Program-made: the position numbers and the translations under genes
The notes under the pieces: model-generated
Seen by the model: only the letters and a program-made list of their open reading frames with translations
What the model was told of the DNA's origin: nothing
Database searches by the model: none
DNA from: Oerskovia rustica
GTDB lineage: Bacteria > Actinomycetota > Actinomycetes > Actinomycetales > Cellulomonadaceae
Direction: 5' to 3'
Length of the DNA stretch: 64,000 bases
NCBI RefSeq assembly: GCF_014836555.1
Contig: NZ_JACSQQ010000003.1
Coordinates: 109,008-173,007 of the forward strand
Part shown: piece after piece, positions 25,436 through 34,634 of the stretch
Layout of the letters: each line of letters begins with the position of its first letter
Position numbering within the stretch: position 1 is the stretch's first letter

Positions 25436-25507
25436 ATGACACGCACACCGACGTGCCACCGCTGGCGCCCCTCCCCCTGCACACCCCGCCAGGTCACCGC
25501 CGGATGA
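25436..25507 (+). CDS. Short ORF with very strong ribosome binding site upstream of ABC exporter genes
   Basis: This is a 23-codon frame, ATG to TGA, starting MTRTPTCHRW and ending RQVTAG. It contains two Cys, several Arg/Thr/Pro residues and one Trp. GGAGGGGAG ends seven bases before the ATG, one of the strongest Shine-Dalgarno matches in the window. Nothing else coding is seen in the 589-bp gap 25208-25796, which also holds a CTGTCGG/CCGACAG hairpin at 25369-25388 just before it. It may be a regulatory leader peptide for the exporter genes that begin 289 bp later, or a tiny precursor peptide. Chance occurrence cannot be excluded. Confidence 0.4.
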   Translation: MTRTPTCHRWRPSPCTPRQVTAG

Positions 25508-25796
25508 CGCGGCACGGGACGTTCGCTCGGCAGGCTCCTCGGAGCCGACCAGCACCGTTCCGGGCCCGCCCCGTCCGTATCCCGCAGTCCGTCCCGCAGC
25601 CTCCGTACGCCCGCCGCACGCAGTCCCCGCGGCCCGCGCACCGACGCGACCCGGCGGGCCGCTGCGACACACCCGCACCCCACCCGACCCATCCGTCGGC
25701 GTGCCCGTCCCCGGACGTGAGCGACGCCGTCGGGCCGCGCGCCCTCGCCGGCGGGCGCGCCCGCAGACCGACCCGTCCCACCCACCGGAGGTATCG

Positions 25797-27791
25797 ATGA
25801 CCGACGACCCACCCGCGCCCGCTCCCGACGGCGCGGCGCGCCTCCCCCGTACGCGCGCGCTGAAGGCCGTGTTCGCCGCCCGCGCGTCGCGCTGGATCGA
25901 CCTCGCGCAGCTCCTGCCGCAGGCCGGCAAGCCGCTCGTCGCCGCGGCCGCGCTGCTCAACGTCCTCCTGGGGCTGCTGCCGCTCGCGTTCATCGTGCTC
26001 ATCGGCTACGTCCTGTACCTCGTCCCGCTGGTCGCCGAGAGCACGCGCGGGACGGGCGGCCCGCCCGGTACCCCCGGCTGGTCCGAGCTCTGGACGACCC
26101 TTGCCCTCGCGGTCGGCGTGTTCGTGGTCCAGCAGGTCCTCGCGCCCTTCCAGGCGGGCGTCACCGAGGTCGTCGCGCGCCGCGTCGACGAGCACTGCAT
26201 CGACCGGCTCATGAGCGCCGCGCTGCACGACGCACCGCTGAACGCGCTCGAGAGCCCCGAGGCCCTCGACCTGCTGGCCGACGCCCGCGCGGCCTTCGCC
26301 CGCGAGGCCCGCCCGCCGGGCGACGCGGCCGCGGCGCTGCTGTCGCTCCTGTCGCGCTACGTCCAGCTGCTCGGCGCGATCGTGCTGGTGGGCGTCGTCG
26401 TCTCCCCCCTCGCGGGGGTCGTGATCCTGGCGACCGGGCTCTCGATGCGGTTCGGGGTGCGCGGGACCCTCGGGAAGTTCGCCGACATGTGGGACGCGCT
26501 GTCGGGCTCGCGTCGCAAGGTCTTCTACCTGCGGGACCTCGCCACGGGGGCGCGGGCGGCCAAGGAGATCCGTCTGCTGGGCCTGCTCCCGTGGGTGCGG
26601 GCCCGCCTGCGTGCGGACACCATGGCCGCCTACGAGCCCGCCTGGGCGGGGAGCCGCAAGCTCCAGTTCTGGCCGATCATCGGTCTCTCGTGCGTGGGCC
26701 TCGTGGGTGGCGCGGTCGTCCTCGCGCTCCTGGCCGACGCCGCCGCGTCCGGCAGGCTGAACCTGTTCCAGCTCGGCGTCGCGCTCCAGGCCGTGCTGAT
26801 CCCCATGCGGTTCGGCGTCTACTTCCCCGAGGCCGACGTGCAGACCCAGTTCGGCCTGCACTCGTTCCACGCGCTGCGGACCTTCGAGCAGCAGATCGCC
26901 TCGGCACGCCCGGCTCGCCCGGCGGCACCCGTCGCCGCGCGACGCCCCGAGCAGGGCATCCGCTTCGAGGGCGTGCGCTTCCGCTACACCGACGACACCC
27001 CGTGGGTGCTCGACGGCCTCGACCTCGAGCTCGGCGCCGGGCGGTCCACCGCGATCGTGGGGCTCAACGGCGCGGGCAAGACCACGCTCGTCAAGCTCCT
27101 CGCCGGGCTCTACGAGCCGGTCGAGGGCCGGATCCTGGTCGACGGCGTCGACCTGCGCGACCTCGACACGCAGGACTGGCAGCGGCAGCTCGCGCTGATC
27201 TTCCAGGACTACGTGCGCTATGAGCTCACGGCAGCGGAGAACATCGGCCTGGGCGCGCCCGCGCTGCTCGACGACCGTGAGGCCGTCACGGCCGCGGCCC
27301 GCCGGGCCGGGGCGCTCGACGCCCTGAGCGGCCTTCCGGAAGGGCTCGACACCACGCTGTCGCGCCGCTACCCCGGCGGGCGCGACCTGTCGGGCGGACA
27401 GTGGCAGCGGGTCGCGCTCGCCCGGGCGCTCCTCGCGATCCAGGGCGGCTCGTCCGTCCTGGTCCTCGACGAGCCGACGGCGCAGCTCGACGTGCGTGCC
27501 GAGGCGGAGTTCTTCGACCGCTTCCTCGCGACCACGGAGGACATCACGAGCGTCGTCATCTCGCACCGCTTCTCGACCGTCCGCCACGCGGACCGGATCG
27601 CGGTGATCGAGCACGGCCGCGTCGTCGAGTGCGGCGACCACGTCGAGCTCGTCGCGCTCGGAGGCCGGTACGCCGACCTGTTCGAGCTCCAGGCGCAACG
27701 GTTCCGCGACACCGCGTCCGTGGGCGCGACGCCGTCCACAGAGACCGACGACCCCAGCCGCTCCACCGCAGAGAAGGAGACCGCATCGTGA
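25797..27791 (+). CDS. ABC exporter half-transporter A (membrane and ATPase domains fused)
   Basis: This is half of a heterodimeric ABC exporter, 664 aa, with the ATG after GGAGG at good spacing. The N-terminal membrane domain spans about residues 40-330. The ATPase domain has Walker A GLNGAGKTTLVKLL (about 421), signature DLSGGQWQRVALARALL (about 530), Walker B VLVLDEPTAQLD (about 553) and switch VISHRFSTV, all canonical. The phrase LIFQDYVRYELTAAENIGLG is shared in pattern with the partner gene, which overlaps its stop by GTGA. Similar pairs export peptides, lipids or drugs; no peptidase domain is present. The upstream gap contains a short ORF that may control it. Confidence 0.87.
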   Translation: MTDDPPAPAPDGAARLPRTRALKAVFAARASRWIDLAQLLPQAGKPLVAAAALLNVLLGLLPLAFIVLIGYVLYLVPLVAESTRGTGGPPGTPGWSELWTTLALAVGVFVVQQVLAPFQAGVTEVVARRVDEHCIDRLMSAALHDAPLNALESPEALDLLADARAAFAREARPPGDAAAALLSLLSRYVQLLGAIVLVGVVVSPLAGVVILATGLSMRFGVRGTLGKFADMWDALSGSRRKVFYLRDLATGARAAKEIRLLGLLPWVRARLRADTMAAYEPAWAGSRKLQFWPIIGLSCVGLVGGAVVLALLADAAASGRLNLFQLGVALQAVLIPMRFGVYFPEADVQTQFGLHSFHALRTFEQQIASARPARPAAPVAARRPEQGIRFEGVRFRYTDDTPWVLDGLDLELGAGRSTAIVGLNGAGKTTLVKLLAGLYEPVEGRILVDGVDLRDLDTQDWQRQLALIFQDYVRYELTAAENIGLGAPALLDDREAVTAAARRAGALDALSGLPEGLDTTLSRRYPGGRDLSGGQWQRVALARALLAIQGGSSVLVLDEPTAQLDVRAEAEFFDRFLATTEDITSVVISHRFSTVRHADRIAVIEHGRVVECGDHVELVALGGRYADLFELQAQRFRDTASVGATPSTETDDPSRSTAEKETAS

Positions 27792-29692
27792 GGACCATGC
27801 TCAGAGCCGCACGCTTCTTCCTCGTCCTGGGCTACCGCACGGACAGGCGGCGCCTGCTCACGGCGGCGATCCTCATGACGATCGGCTACCTCGCCGGGCC
27901 GCTCGTCGGCGTCGCGCTCGGTGCCCTGACGAACGCCGCCCTCGACCAGCAGACGAGCCTCGCGGTCAGCCTGGGCGTGTGCGTCGCGACCCTGCTGATC
28001 TTCGAGCTCATGATGGGCCACTTCGCGCACCTGTACTACTTCGAGCTCGCCGACCTGCAGCAGCTCGAGCTGACCGACGAGGTCGCGAGGCTCGCGCACG
28101 GCAACCCGCAGATCGACCAGTTCGACCGGCCGCGGTTCGCCGAGCTCCTGACCCTGGTCACCGAGGGGCTGCAGCGGGTGCGGTCCGCGCTCGAGGCGAC
28201 GCTCCAGCTCAGCGGGCTCCTGCTCCAGGTCACGATCACGACCGTCATCCTGGCGATGGTCGAGCCGTGGCTGCTGCTGCTGCCGCTCGCCGCGCTGCCG
28301 CCCGTGCTCCTCAACAACACGGCGCAAAAGGTGCTCGACTCCGCGCGCGACGCGTCCGCGCACGAGGTCCAGCTCTCGACGCACCTCGTCTCGCTCGCGA
28401 CCACGGGCAGCTCGGCCAAGGAGGTCCGCCTGTTCGGCGCGCAGGCCCCGATCGTCGCGCGCCAGCGTGCCGCGTGGTCGGCGACGACGGCCCGCGTGTG
28501 GTCGGCGCACCGCCGCAGCGCCCTGCTGCGCGCGGCCGGGCAGGCGTGGTTCGCGTGCGCGTACGGCGTCGCGGTGTTCCTGGTCGTGCGCCAGGCAGTC
28601 ACGGGGTCGGCGAACGTGGGTCAGGTCGTCCTGGTCATCACGCTCGCGGTCCAGGTGAGCGTCCAGGTCTCGGGTGCGCTCGCGCTGCTCGGCACCCTGC
28701 AGGGGGTCGGGCGCACGGTGTCGCACGTCGAGGAGCTGCGCGCGGCCGTCGCGCGACCTGCCTCCGCGGCAGGGCCGGGACAGCCCGTGCCCGACGGCGC
28801 CGCGCACCCGGGTGCGTCCGGCGCCCTGGTCGGCGAGGACCCGGCGACCGCGTCGTCGGGCACCGTGACCGCGCCCGTGGGTGAGCCCGTGGGCTCGGGC
28901 GGTGTGCCCGCGCGGCTCACGCGCGGCGTGCGTTTCGAGGACGTGACCTTCGCCTACCCCGACACGGACCGCGTGATCCTCGACGGCGTGAGCCTCGACG
29001 TGCCCGCGGGGTCGACCCTCGCGGTCGTGGGCGACAACGGCGCGGGCAAGAGCACGTTCGTCAAGCTCCTGTGCGGGCTGTACCGGCCGACGTCGGGGCG
29101 GATCCTCGTGGACGGCGTCGACCTGCGCGACCTCGACGACGCCGAGTGGCAGGCGCGGACCGCGACCCTGTTCCAGGACTTCGCGCGGTTCGAGCTCACG
29201 ATCCGCGAGAACGTGGGCGTCGGGCGGCTCGCGTCGCTCGACGTCGACGAGGACCTGTGGGCCGCGCTCGACCGGGCGCGCGGTCGCGGCATCGTCGAGA
29301 AGCAGGCGGGCGGGCTCGACCAGCTCCTGGGGCACGGGTACGGGAACGGCGTCGGGCTGTCGGGCGGCCAGTGGCAGACGCTCGGGCTCGGGCGCACGCT
29401 CCTGCGCCGCGAGCCGCTGCTGCTCGTCCTCGACGAGCCCGCCGCGGCGCTCGACGCCGCGGCCGAGCACGCCCTGTTCGAGCGGTTCGTCGCGACGGCC
29501 GACGAGGCCGGACGGGCCGGCGGCGCGATCACGTGCTTCGTCTCGCACCGGTTCTCGACCGTGCGCGACGCGGACCAGATCGTGGTGCTCGACGCCGGCA
29601 AGGTCCGCGAGCACGGCGACCACGCGGCCCTCATGGCGCGCGGCGACCTGTACGCGGAGCTGTTCGGCCTCCAGGCGGGCGCGTACGCGTAG
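27788..29692 (+). CDS. ABC exporter half-transporter B (membrane and ATPase domains fused)
   Basis: This is the partner half, 634 aa from a GTG that overlaps the previous stop by four bases. The membrane domain spans about residues 15-310. A Pro/Gly/Ala-rich linker of about 60 residues precedes the ATPase domain. Walker A is GDNGAGKSTFVKLL (about 414), the signature LSGGQWQTLGLGRTL (about 524) and Walker B LLVLDEPAAALD (about 546); the switch His is in FVSHRFSTV. The signature helix has lost the usual Arg-Val-Ala pattern (QTLGLG instead of QRVALA), hinting at asymmetric ATP sites. A convergent hairpin terminator follows the stop. Confidence 0.86.
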   Translation: MRTMLRAARFFLVLGYRTDRRRLLTAAILMTIGYLAGPLVGVALGALTNAALDQQTSLAVSLGVCVATLLIFELMMGHFAHLYYFELADLQQLELTDEVARLAHGNPQIDQFDRPRFAELLTLVTEGLQRVRSALEATLQLSGLLLQVTITTVILAMVEPWLLLLPLAALPPVLLNNTAQKVLDSARDASAHEVQLSTHLVSLATTGSSAKEVRLFGAQAPIVARQRAAWSATTARVWSAHRRSALLRAAGQAWFACAYGVAVFLVVRQAVTGSANVGQVVLVITLAVQVSVQVSGALALLGTLQGVGRTVSHVEELRAAVARPASAAGPGQPVPDGAAHPGASGALVGEDPATASSGTVTAPVGEPVGSGGVPARLTRGVRFEDVTFAYPDTDRVILDGVSLDVPAGSTLAVVGDNGAGKSTFVKLLCGLYRPTSGRILVDGVDLRDLDDAEWQARTATLFQDFARFELTIRENVGVGRLASLDVDEDLWAALDRARGRGIVEKQAGGLDQLLGHGYGNGVGLSGGQWQTLGLGRTLLRREPLLLVLDEPAAALDAAAEHALFERFVATADEAGRAGGAITCFVSHRFSTVRDADQIVVLDAGKVREHGDHAALMARGDLYAELFGLQAGAYA

Positions 29693-29699
29693 GGGTCGC

Positions 29700-29758
29700 A
29701 CCCGAGGTGGGTGGGGTGGGTCGGGTGGCTCGGTCGAGCTGCCTGACCCACCTCGGGT
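29700..29758. terminator. Convergent terminator after the ABC exporter pair
   Basis: ACCCGAGGTGGGT (29700-29712) pairs perfectly with ACCCACCTCGGGT (29746-29758) around a G-rich 33-nt loop. It lies 8 bp after the exporter stop and 23 bp before the stop of the converging winged-helix gene, so it can serve both. Confidence 0.75.
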
Positions 29759-29781
29759 CCGGCACCGGGTCCGGCACCGCG

Positions 29782-30942
29782 TCAGGACGCCTCGTACGCC
29801 ACGCCCCAGTGGGCCGCGAGCCGTTCCGCCTGGGCCTCGAAGCCCCGCTGCTCGCCCCGGGTCAGCGGCCGGAAGAGCTGCGTGTCGAGGCGCAGGGTCT
29901 TCGCGGTCAGGGCGTGCCGCCACCGCCCGACGACGCGGCCGTCCACGGCGATCACGTGCAGGAACGGCGACACCTCCTTGCCGGGAAGCCGCAGCGGGAG
30001 CACGGCGGGCACCTCGGCCGAGAGCGGGTCGCGGGCCAGGTCACGGCTGTCCTTGTACGACACGAAGTACTCGTCGTACCCCTGGAGCAGGTCCACCTGT
30101 ACAACGCGCTCGGTGGCGCCCTGCGCGGCGGGCGGCGGGCCGTCGACGAGCCGCCAGAACGACAGGCCCTCGGTATCGCCCGCACCCGCGACCTGCTCGA
30201 CGTCCGCGCCGAGCAGCGCCAGCCCCTCGCGCGTCCGCGTGAGCGTGAGACCCGACCAGCCCGCGAAGTCCTTGACCGACGCGAGCGCTCGGCCACGGAG
30301 GTAGCGCCGCAGCAGCTCGACGAGCGCGGCGTCGTCGTCGTACGTCGCGCCGAGGGGCCCGAACCCGGCCGGCACGCGCTCGTCGAACGCCGCGTACGTC
30401 TGCTGCCTACCGCGAAGTACGCCGCTGACGAGGACCCCGTCGAGCTCGGCGCGCATCACGATGTACGTGAACGCGAGCCCGCTCGACGGCAGGCCACGGT
30501 CCGCGAGCAGCGCCGCGAGCTCGGCGCGCGTGCGATGGTCTCCTCCCGCGACAGCCTCGGCGAGCAGGTCGGTCGCGGCCGCGTCCTGCGCCGGACCACC
30601 CAGGTCCGGGTAGTACGGCCGGTTGAGGCGATGCACCCGAGGCGCGGTGAGGCGCAGGAGCCAGCGGGCGTCGTCGGGCAGGACGTGGTGCCACGTGGGG
30701 CGCAGCACGTGCGTCCGCAGGAACGCTCCCGCGGAGAAGTCGTCGCGGACCGACGCGGCGGACGGCGTCCCCTCGGTGCGCTGCGCGATCCCCCACAGGG
30801 ACGGGTGGAACTCTTGCGACTGGACGGCCCCCAGGTGCCCGACGACGTCGCGCACGCTCGCGAGACCGGCGCCCCGCAGGTGGTGCGCGGCGAGGCGGGT
30901 CGCGACGACCGTCGCCGCGTCGGACGACCCGGCACCCGCCAT
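29782..30942 (-). CDS. Winged-helix DNA-binding protein of the HTH_42/AlkZ-like family
   Basis: The 386-aa product (ATG at 30942; a GTG three codons upstream is an alternative) matches the HTH_42 family, which includes the DNA glycosylases AlkZ and YcaQ that unhook crosslinks. Visible hallmarks are LRGAGLASVRDVVGHLGAVQ, SLWGIAQR, LRTHVLRPTWHHVLPDDARW and LTAPRVHRLNRPYY. The glycosylase QxQ or QxD catalytic pair was not located with confidence, and GAVQSQEFHP (residues near 40) is the closest match. Role: probably base-excision or crosslink repair; many members are annotated only as winged-helix proteins. Confidence 0.82.
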   Translation of the reverse strand: MAGAGSSDAATVVATRLAAHHLRGAGLASVRDVVGHLGAVQSQEFHPSLWGIAQRTEGTPSAASVRDDFSAGAFLRTHVLRPTWHHVLPDDARWLLRLTAPRVHRLNRPYYPDLGGPAQDAAATDLLAEAVAGGDHRTRAELAALLADRGLPSSGLAFTYIVMRAELDGVLVSGVLRGRQQTYAAFDERVPAGFGPLGATYDDDAALVELLRRYLRGRALASVKDFAGWSGLTLTRTREGLALLGADVEQVAGAGDTEGLSFWRLVDGPPPAAQGATERVVQVDLLQGYDEYFVSYKDSRDLARDPLSAEVPAVLPLRLPGKEVSPFLHVIAVDGRVVGRWRHALTAKTLRLDTQLFRPLTRGEQRGFEAQAERLAAHWGVAYEAS

Positions 30943-30975
30943 GTCTCTCACCCCACCCGGTCTCTCACGCGCGGC

Positions 30976-31662
30976 TCACGACACCGCGAGGTCCGCGAGC
31001 GCGACGTCCTTCCCGGACAGCTCGACCCGGATCGCCCCGTCGCTCACCCCGACCGAGGTGAGGCTCACGCCGGGCGGGAGGTCGAGCGGGACCGTCAGGT
31101 TCGTCACGAGCCTCGCGATCGGGGCCGGGAGGTCCGAGATCGTGATGGTCGCAGGGCCGAGGGTGAGCGCGGAGACGTCGACCGCGATCGTGTTGCCGTC
31201 GACGCGCGGCGTGAGCCTCGCGGACAGCGGCACCCCCAGGACGTCCATGCTCGCGACGAGCAGGTCCCCTTCGGTGCTGAACGTGACCTGGTCGCCGGCC
31301 GCCTTGCTCACGACCGCGTCGAGCGACGACGGCGCGAGGAACCCCGTCGCGGTCCCCGACCGCACGACGTAGGGGTCGCTCGTGGAGACGCCGTGGGCGT
31401 CGAGATGCAGGTCGGTCACGGTGTACCCGCCGAACGTCGCCGTCGCGGCGGACCCCGTGACATGGTCCAGCTCGCCACCCGCGACCTGGGTCAGGAACGG
31501 GAAGCCCAGGATGTCGAGGTTCGCGTCGATCAGCTCGACGTCCCCCTGCTCCATGGACCGCACCGCGGTCGCCTCGGCGATGCGCACCGTGACACGGTCC
31601 ACCACCACGAGCACGAGCACCAGGACGACGAGCCCGCCGACCACCCACCACCATCGCTTCAT
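30976..31662 (-). CDS. DUF2993 (LmeA-like) membrane-anchored protein
   Basis: The 228-aa product starts at the ATG at 31662, the first codon of MKRWWWVVGG. The N-terminal helix (residues 5-22) anchors an extracytoplasmic beta-rich domain with the DUF2993 look: NLDILGFPFLTQVAGGELDH, DLHLDAHGV and VPLDLPPGVSLTSVGVSDGA. The family binds lipids; LmeA of mycobacteria takes part in lipomannan maturation. No ribosome binding site is visible, but TACTGT ends six bases before the ATG, so a leaderless transcript is likely. It is divergent from the LLM oxidoreductase gene. An unrelated gene at 62380 has a similar tail pattern. Confidence 0.8.
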   Translation of the reverse strand: MKRWWWVVGGLVVLVLVLVVVDRVTVRIAEATAVRSMEQGDVELIDANLDILGFPFLTQVAGGELDHVTGSAATATFGGYTVTDLHLDAHGVSTSDPYVVRSGTATGFLAPSSLDAVVSKAAGDQVTFSTEGDLLVASMDVLGVPLSARLTPRVDGNTIAVDVSALTLGPATITISDLPAPIARLVTNLTVPLDLPPGVSLTSVGVSDGAIRVELSGKDVALADLAVS

Positions 31663-31787
31663 CCGCCCACAGTAGGTGCCGAATCTGGACATCGCCTGGC
31701 CGTTGCACATCTGTGACCTGCGGACTTGGGTGCGTCCTCGGGAAAGGCCTCGCCACCGCGGCACGCCGTCTGTCTAGGGTGATCCCC

Positions 31788-32570
31788 ATGACTCGTCCCG
31801 TACGCATCGGTGTCCAGCTCCAGCCCCAGCATGCCGACTACCCCCAGATCCGTGACGCGGTCGCCCGCGCCGAGGACGCCGGGGTCGACGTGATCTTCAA
31901 CTGGGACCACTTCTTCCCGCTCACGGGCGACCCCGACGGCAAGCACTTCGAGTGCTGGACCATGCTCGGCGCGTGGGCCGAGCAGACGAGCCGCGTCGAG
32001 ATCGGGGCGCTCGTCACGTGCAACAGCTACCGCAACCCCGAGCTGCTCGCCGACATGGCCCGGACGGTCGACCACATCTCGGGCGGCCGCCTGATCCTCG
32101 GGATCGGCGCCGGCTGGTTCGAGAAGGACTACGACCAGTTCGGCTACGAGTTCGGCACCGCGGGCTCGCGCATCGCCGACCTCGCGGACGCGCTCCCCCG
32201 CATCAAGTCCCGCTGGGCCGCGTCCAACCCGGCGCCCACGCGCGAGATCCCGATCCTCGTCGGCGGCGGTGGTGAGCGGAAGACGCTGCGCATCGTCGCC
32301 GAGCACGCGACGGCCTGGCACTCGTTCGGCGACGCCGCGACGCTCGCCCGCAAGAGCGCGATCCTCGACGAGCACGGCGCCGCCGTCGGTCGGGACACGG
32401 CCTCGCTCGTCGAGCGGTCGGTCGCGGTCAACCGCCCGCCCGCCGAGGTGGGCGAGGAGCTCGTGGGCCTCGGCGCGACGCTCCTCACCGTCGGGGTCAG
32501 CGGACCCGACTACGACCTGTCCCTCGTGAAGCAGTGGGTCGCGTGGCGCGACGCGCGCGCCCAGGCCTGA
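31788..32570 (+). CDS. F420-dependent LLM-class oxidoreductase
   Basis: This is a cytoplasmic flavin/F420-dependent oxidoreductase of the luciferase-like monooxygenase superfamily, 260 aa. Typical segments are IGVQLQPQHADYPQIRDAV, VDVIFNWDHFFPL, LVTCNSYRNPELLADMARTV, GGRLILGIGAGWFEKDY and IPILVGGGGERKTLRIVAEHA. The size and the GAGW and GGGG phosphate-loop motifs match actinobacterial TIGR03560-like F420 enzymes. There is no ribosome binding site; TAGGGT at 31775-31780 ends seven bases before the ATG, so the mRNA is probably leaderless. The substrate is unknown. Confidence 0.9.
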   Translation: MTRPVRIGVQLQPQHADYPQIRDAVARAEDAGVDVIFNWDHFFPLTGDPDGKHFECWTMLGAWAEQTSRVEIGALVTCNSYRNPELLADMARTVDHISGGRLILGIGAGWFEKDYDQFGYEFGTAGSRIADLADALPRIKSRWAASNPAPTREIPILVGGGGERKTLRIVAEHATAWHSFGDAATLARKSAILDEHGAAVGRDTASLVERSVAVNRPPAEVGEELVGLGATLLTVGVSGPDYDLSLVKQWVAWRDARAQA

Positions 32571-32639
32571 CCCGTCTCACCCCTCGGATGCCGTACGCCG
32601 TCCGGGAACAACGACCTGGTGGTCGGGGTTGGCGCAGTC

Positions 32640-34088
32640 ATGGCCACCCCACCACCAGCGTCGTCCACCACTGACGCGGTCTCCCGCCCGGCAGCCCCGT
32701 CAGCGTCTTCGGCGTCCGCGCCCACGCGCGCCACCCGGATCACCGTCGGCTTCGTGCTGCTGCTGTCGGCGCTCACGGCGATCGGCCCGCTCACGATCGA
32801 CCTGTACCTCTCGGCCTTCCCGCAGATCGTCACGGACCTCGGCACGACCGAGTCCCGCATCCAGCTCACGCTCACCGCGACCCTCGCAGGCCTGGCGCTG
32901 GGCCAGCTCCTCATCGGCTCGCTCTCCGACGCGATCGGTCGGCGCCTCCCGCTGCTGTCCGCGCTCTCGATCTACGTGCTGGCCTCGGTCGGGATCGTGT
33001 TCGTCCAGTCGATCGAGATGCTGACCGTGCTGCGGTTCGTCCAAGGCCTCACGGCCGCGGCAGGCATGGTCCTGTCGATGGCGATCGTGCGCGACAACTT
33101 CGAGGGCTTCCTGGTCGGCAAGGTCATCGCGCGCCTCATGCTGGTCGTGGGCGTCGCGCCGATCCTCGCCCCGACGATCGGCGCCCAGTTCCTGCGCATG
33201 GGCTCGTGGCGCCTGATGTTCGTGGCCCTCGCCGTCTTCGGCGTGCTGCTGCTCGTGCTCGCCGCGCTGCGGCTCAAGGAGTCGCTGCCCCCCGCGAGGC
33301 GACGGACGGGAGGGACCGTCGCGGCGCTGCGCTCGTACGGGTCGCTCGTGCGCGACTGGTCGTTCTTCGGCCTCGCGCTGCTCGGCGGCTTCTACATGGC
33401 CGCGATGTTCACCTACATCTCGGCGTCGACGTTCGTCTTCCAGGAGCAGTTCGGCCTGAGCGCCCAGCAGTACGCGATCATCTTCGGCGCGGGCGCGGTG
33501 TCGGTGACGATCGGCAGCCAGGTCAACGGCGCGCTCGTCGGGCGCGTGACGCCCGAGCAGATCCTGCGCGTGATCGTGCCGGTCGGGATCCTGCTGTCGG
33601 CCGCGCTGTTCGCCGCGACCCTGAGCGGCGCAGGCCTGCCCGTCATCGTCGCTCTCATCGTCCTGACGCTCGGCACGGCCGGGTTCGTCATGCCGTCGGT
33701 CCCCGCGGTCGCCCTCGAGCGCAACGCGCACCGCGCGGGCAGCGCCGCTGCCCTGCTCGGGGCGATGCAGTTCGGCGTCGGCGCGGGCATCGCGCCCCTG
33801 ACGGGCCTCCTCGGCGGCGACGTCACGATCACCATGGCCGCAGTGATGTTCGGCGTCATCTCGGTCGCGGGACTGCTGCTGCTGAGCCTCACACGGTCGC
33901 TGCGTGCGGCTCCTGTCGACGGGACGGCCGACGGCGCCGCAACGGGCGCAGCGGCCGCGACCGACACGGCCGACGAGCCGGTGCTGGTCTCCGACGCCTC
34001 CGAGCTCGGGGTCGTCGCTGCGGCGGAGGCAGTGGTCGAGGCGGCCGAGGCGGCGGCCCCCGTGGCCCCGGTGAACCGCCGCGCCTGA
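32640..34088 (+). CDS. Bcr/CflA family multidrug efflux transporter (MFS)
   Basis: This is a proton-driven efflux protein in the cytoplasmic membrane. The 482-aa product shows twelve membrane segments and the Bcr/CflA features IGPLTIDLYLSAFPQI in helix 1, GQLLIGSLSDAIGRR (MFS motif A), RFVQGLTAAAGMVLSMAIVR (motif B region) and APILAPTIGAQF. A hydrophilic Ala/Glu-rich C-terminal tail of about 65 residues (rich in AAEAVVEAAEAAAP) is an unusual addition. The ATG at 32640 is chosen over a GTG 21 bases upstream; neither has a clear ribosome binding site. Substrates such as bicyclomycin, sulfonamides or others cannot be assigned. Confidence 0.9.
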   Translation: MATPPPASSTTDAVSRPAAPSASSASAPTRATRITVGFVLLLSALTAIGPLTIDLYLSAFPQIVTDLGTTESRIQLTLTATLAGLALGQLLIGSLSDAIGRRLPLLSALSIYVLASVGIVFVQSIEMLTVLRFVQGLTAAAGMVLSMAIVRDNFEGFLVGKVIARLMLVVGVAPILAPTIGAQFLRMGSWRLMFVALAVFGVLLLVLAALRLKESLPPARRRTGGTVAALRSYGSLVRDWSFFGLALLGGFYMAAMFTYISASTFVFQEQFGLSAQQYAIIFGAGAVSVTIGSQVNGALVGRVTPEQILRVIVPVGILLSAALFAATLSGAGLPVIVALIVLTLGTAGFVMPSVPAVALERNAHRAGSAAALLGAMQFGVGAGIAPLTGLLGGDVTITMAAVMFGVISVAGLLLLSLTRSLRAAPVDGTADGAATGAAAATDTADEPVLVSDASELGVVAAAEAVVEAAEAAAPVAPVNRRA

Positions 34089-34243
34089 GCCCCGCCGCGG
34101 CCGCCACGCCTGAGCCCACCGCACCCGCCGCGGGGCTGCGGGAGTCCCGGTCAGCGGGTGGCCGCTTCTCTTCGTACGGTGGAGACGTGCCCGCCCCCCG
34201 GCGGGCCGCGCAGGTCACCAGCCGATCAGCAGGAGCGACGACC

Positions 34244-34615
34244 ATGGACTGGAAGCTCGAGCTCATCCCCGTGCCCGTGTCGGACATCGACCGGGCCAAG
34301 GCGTTCTACGTCGACCAGGTCGGGTTCAACGCCGACCACGACATCCCCGTCAACGACGACCTGCGGTTCGTGCAGCTCACTCCTCCGGGTTCCGCCTGCT
34401 CGATCGTGCTCGACGTCAACATGACCGACATGCCGTCGGGCGCGCAGCGCGGCCTGCAGATCGTCGTGCCCGACGCCGACGTGGCCCGTCAGCACCTCCT
34501 CGACCACGGCGTCGACGCCCCTCCCGTCGAGGACCTGCCATGGGGCCGGTTCACGTACTTCGCGGACCCCGACGGCAACACCTGGGCGTTGCAGCAGCTC
34601 GTCCCGCAGGCGTGA
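34244..34615 (+). CDS. VOC superfamily (glyoxalase/bleomycin-resistance-like) protein
   Basis: This is a 123-aa single VOC-fold protein with AGGAG at good spacing before the ATG. It has the paired beta-alpha-beta-beta-beta modules: WKLELIPVPVSDIDRAKAFY and, in the second half, GLQIVVPDADVARQHLLDHG, with FADPDGNTWALQQL at the end. Metal-binding positions typical of glyoxalase I are only partly present: a Glu in the first strand (KLELIP) is seen, while the last strand has Gln. A role in small-molecule binding or resistance is possible. It follows the efflux gene by about 155 bp on the same strand. Confidence 0.88.
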   Translation: MDWKLELIPVPVSDIDRAKAFYVDQVGFNADHDIPVNDDLRFVQLTPPGSACSIVLDVNMTDMPSGAQRGLQIVVPDADVARQHLLDHGVDAPPVEDLPWGRFTYFADPDGNTWALQQLVPQA

Positions 34616-34634
34616 CAGCAGCCCGGTCCTGCCG

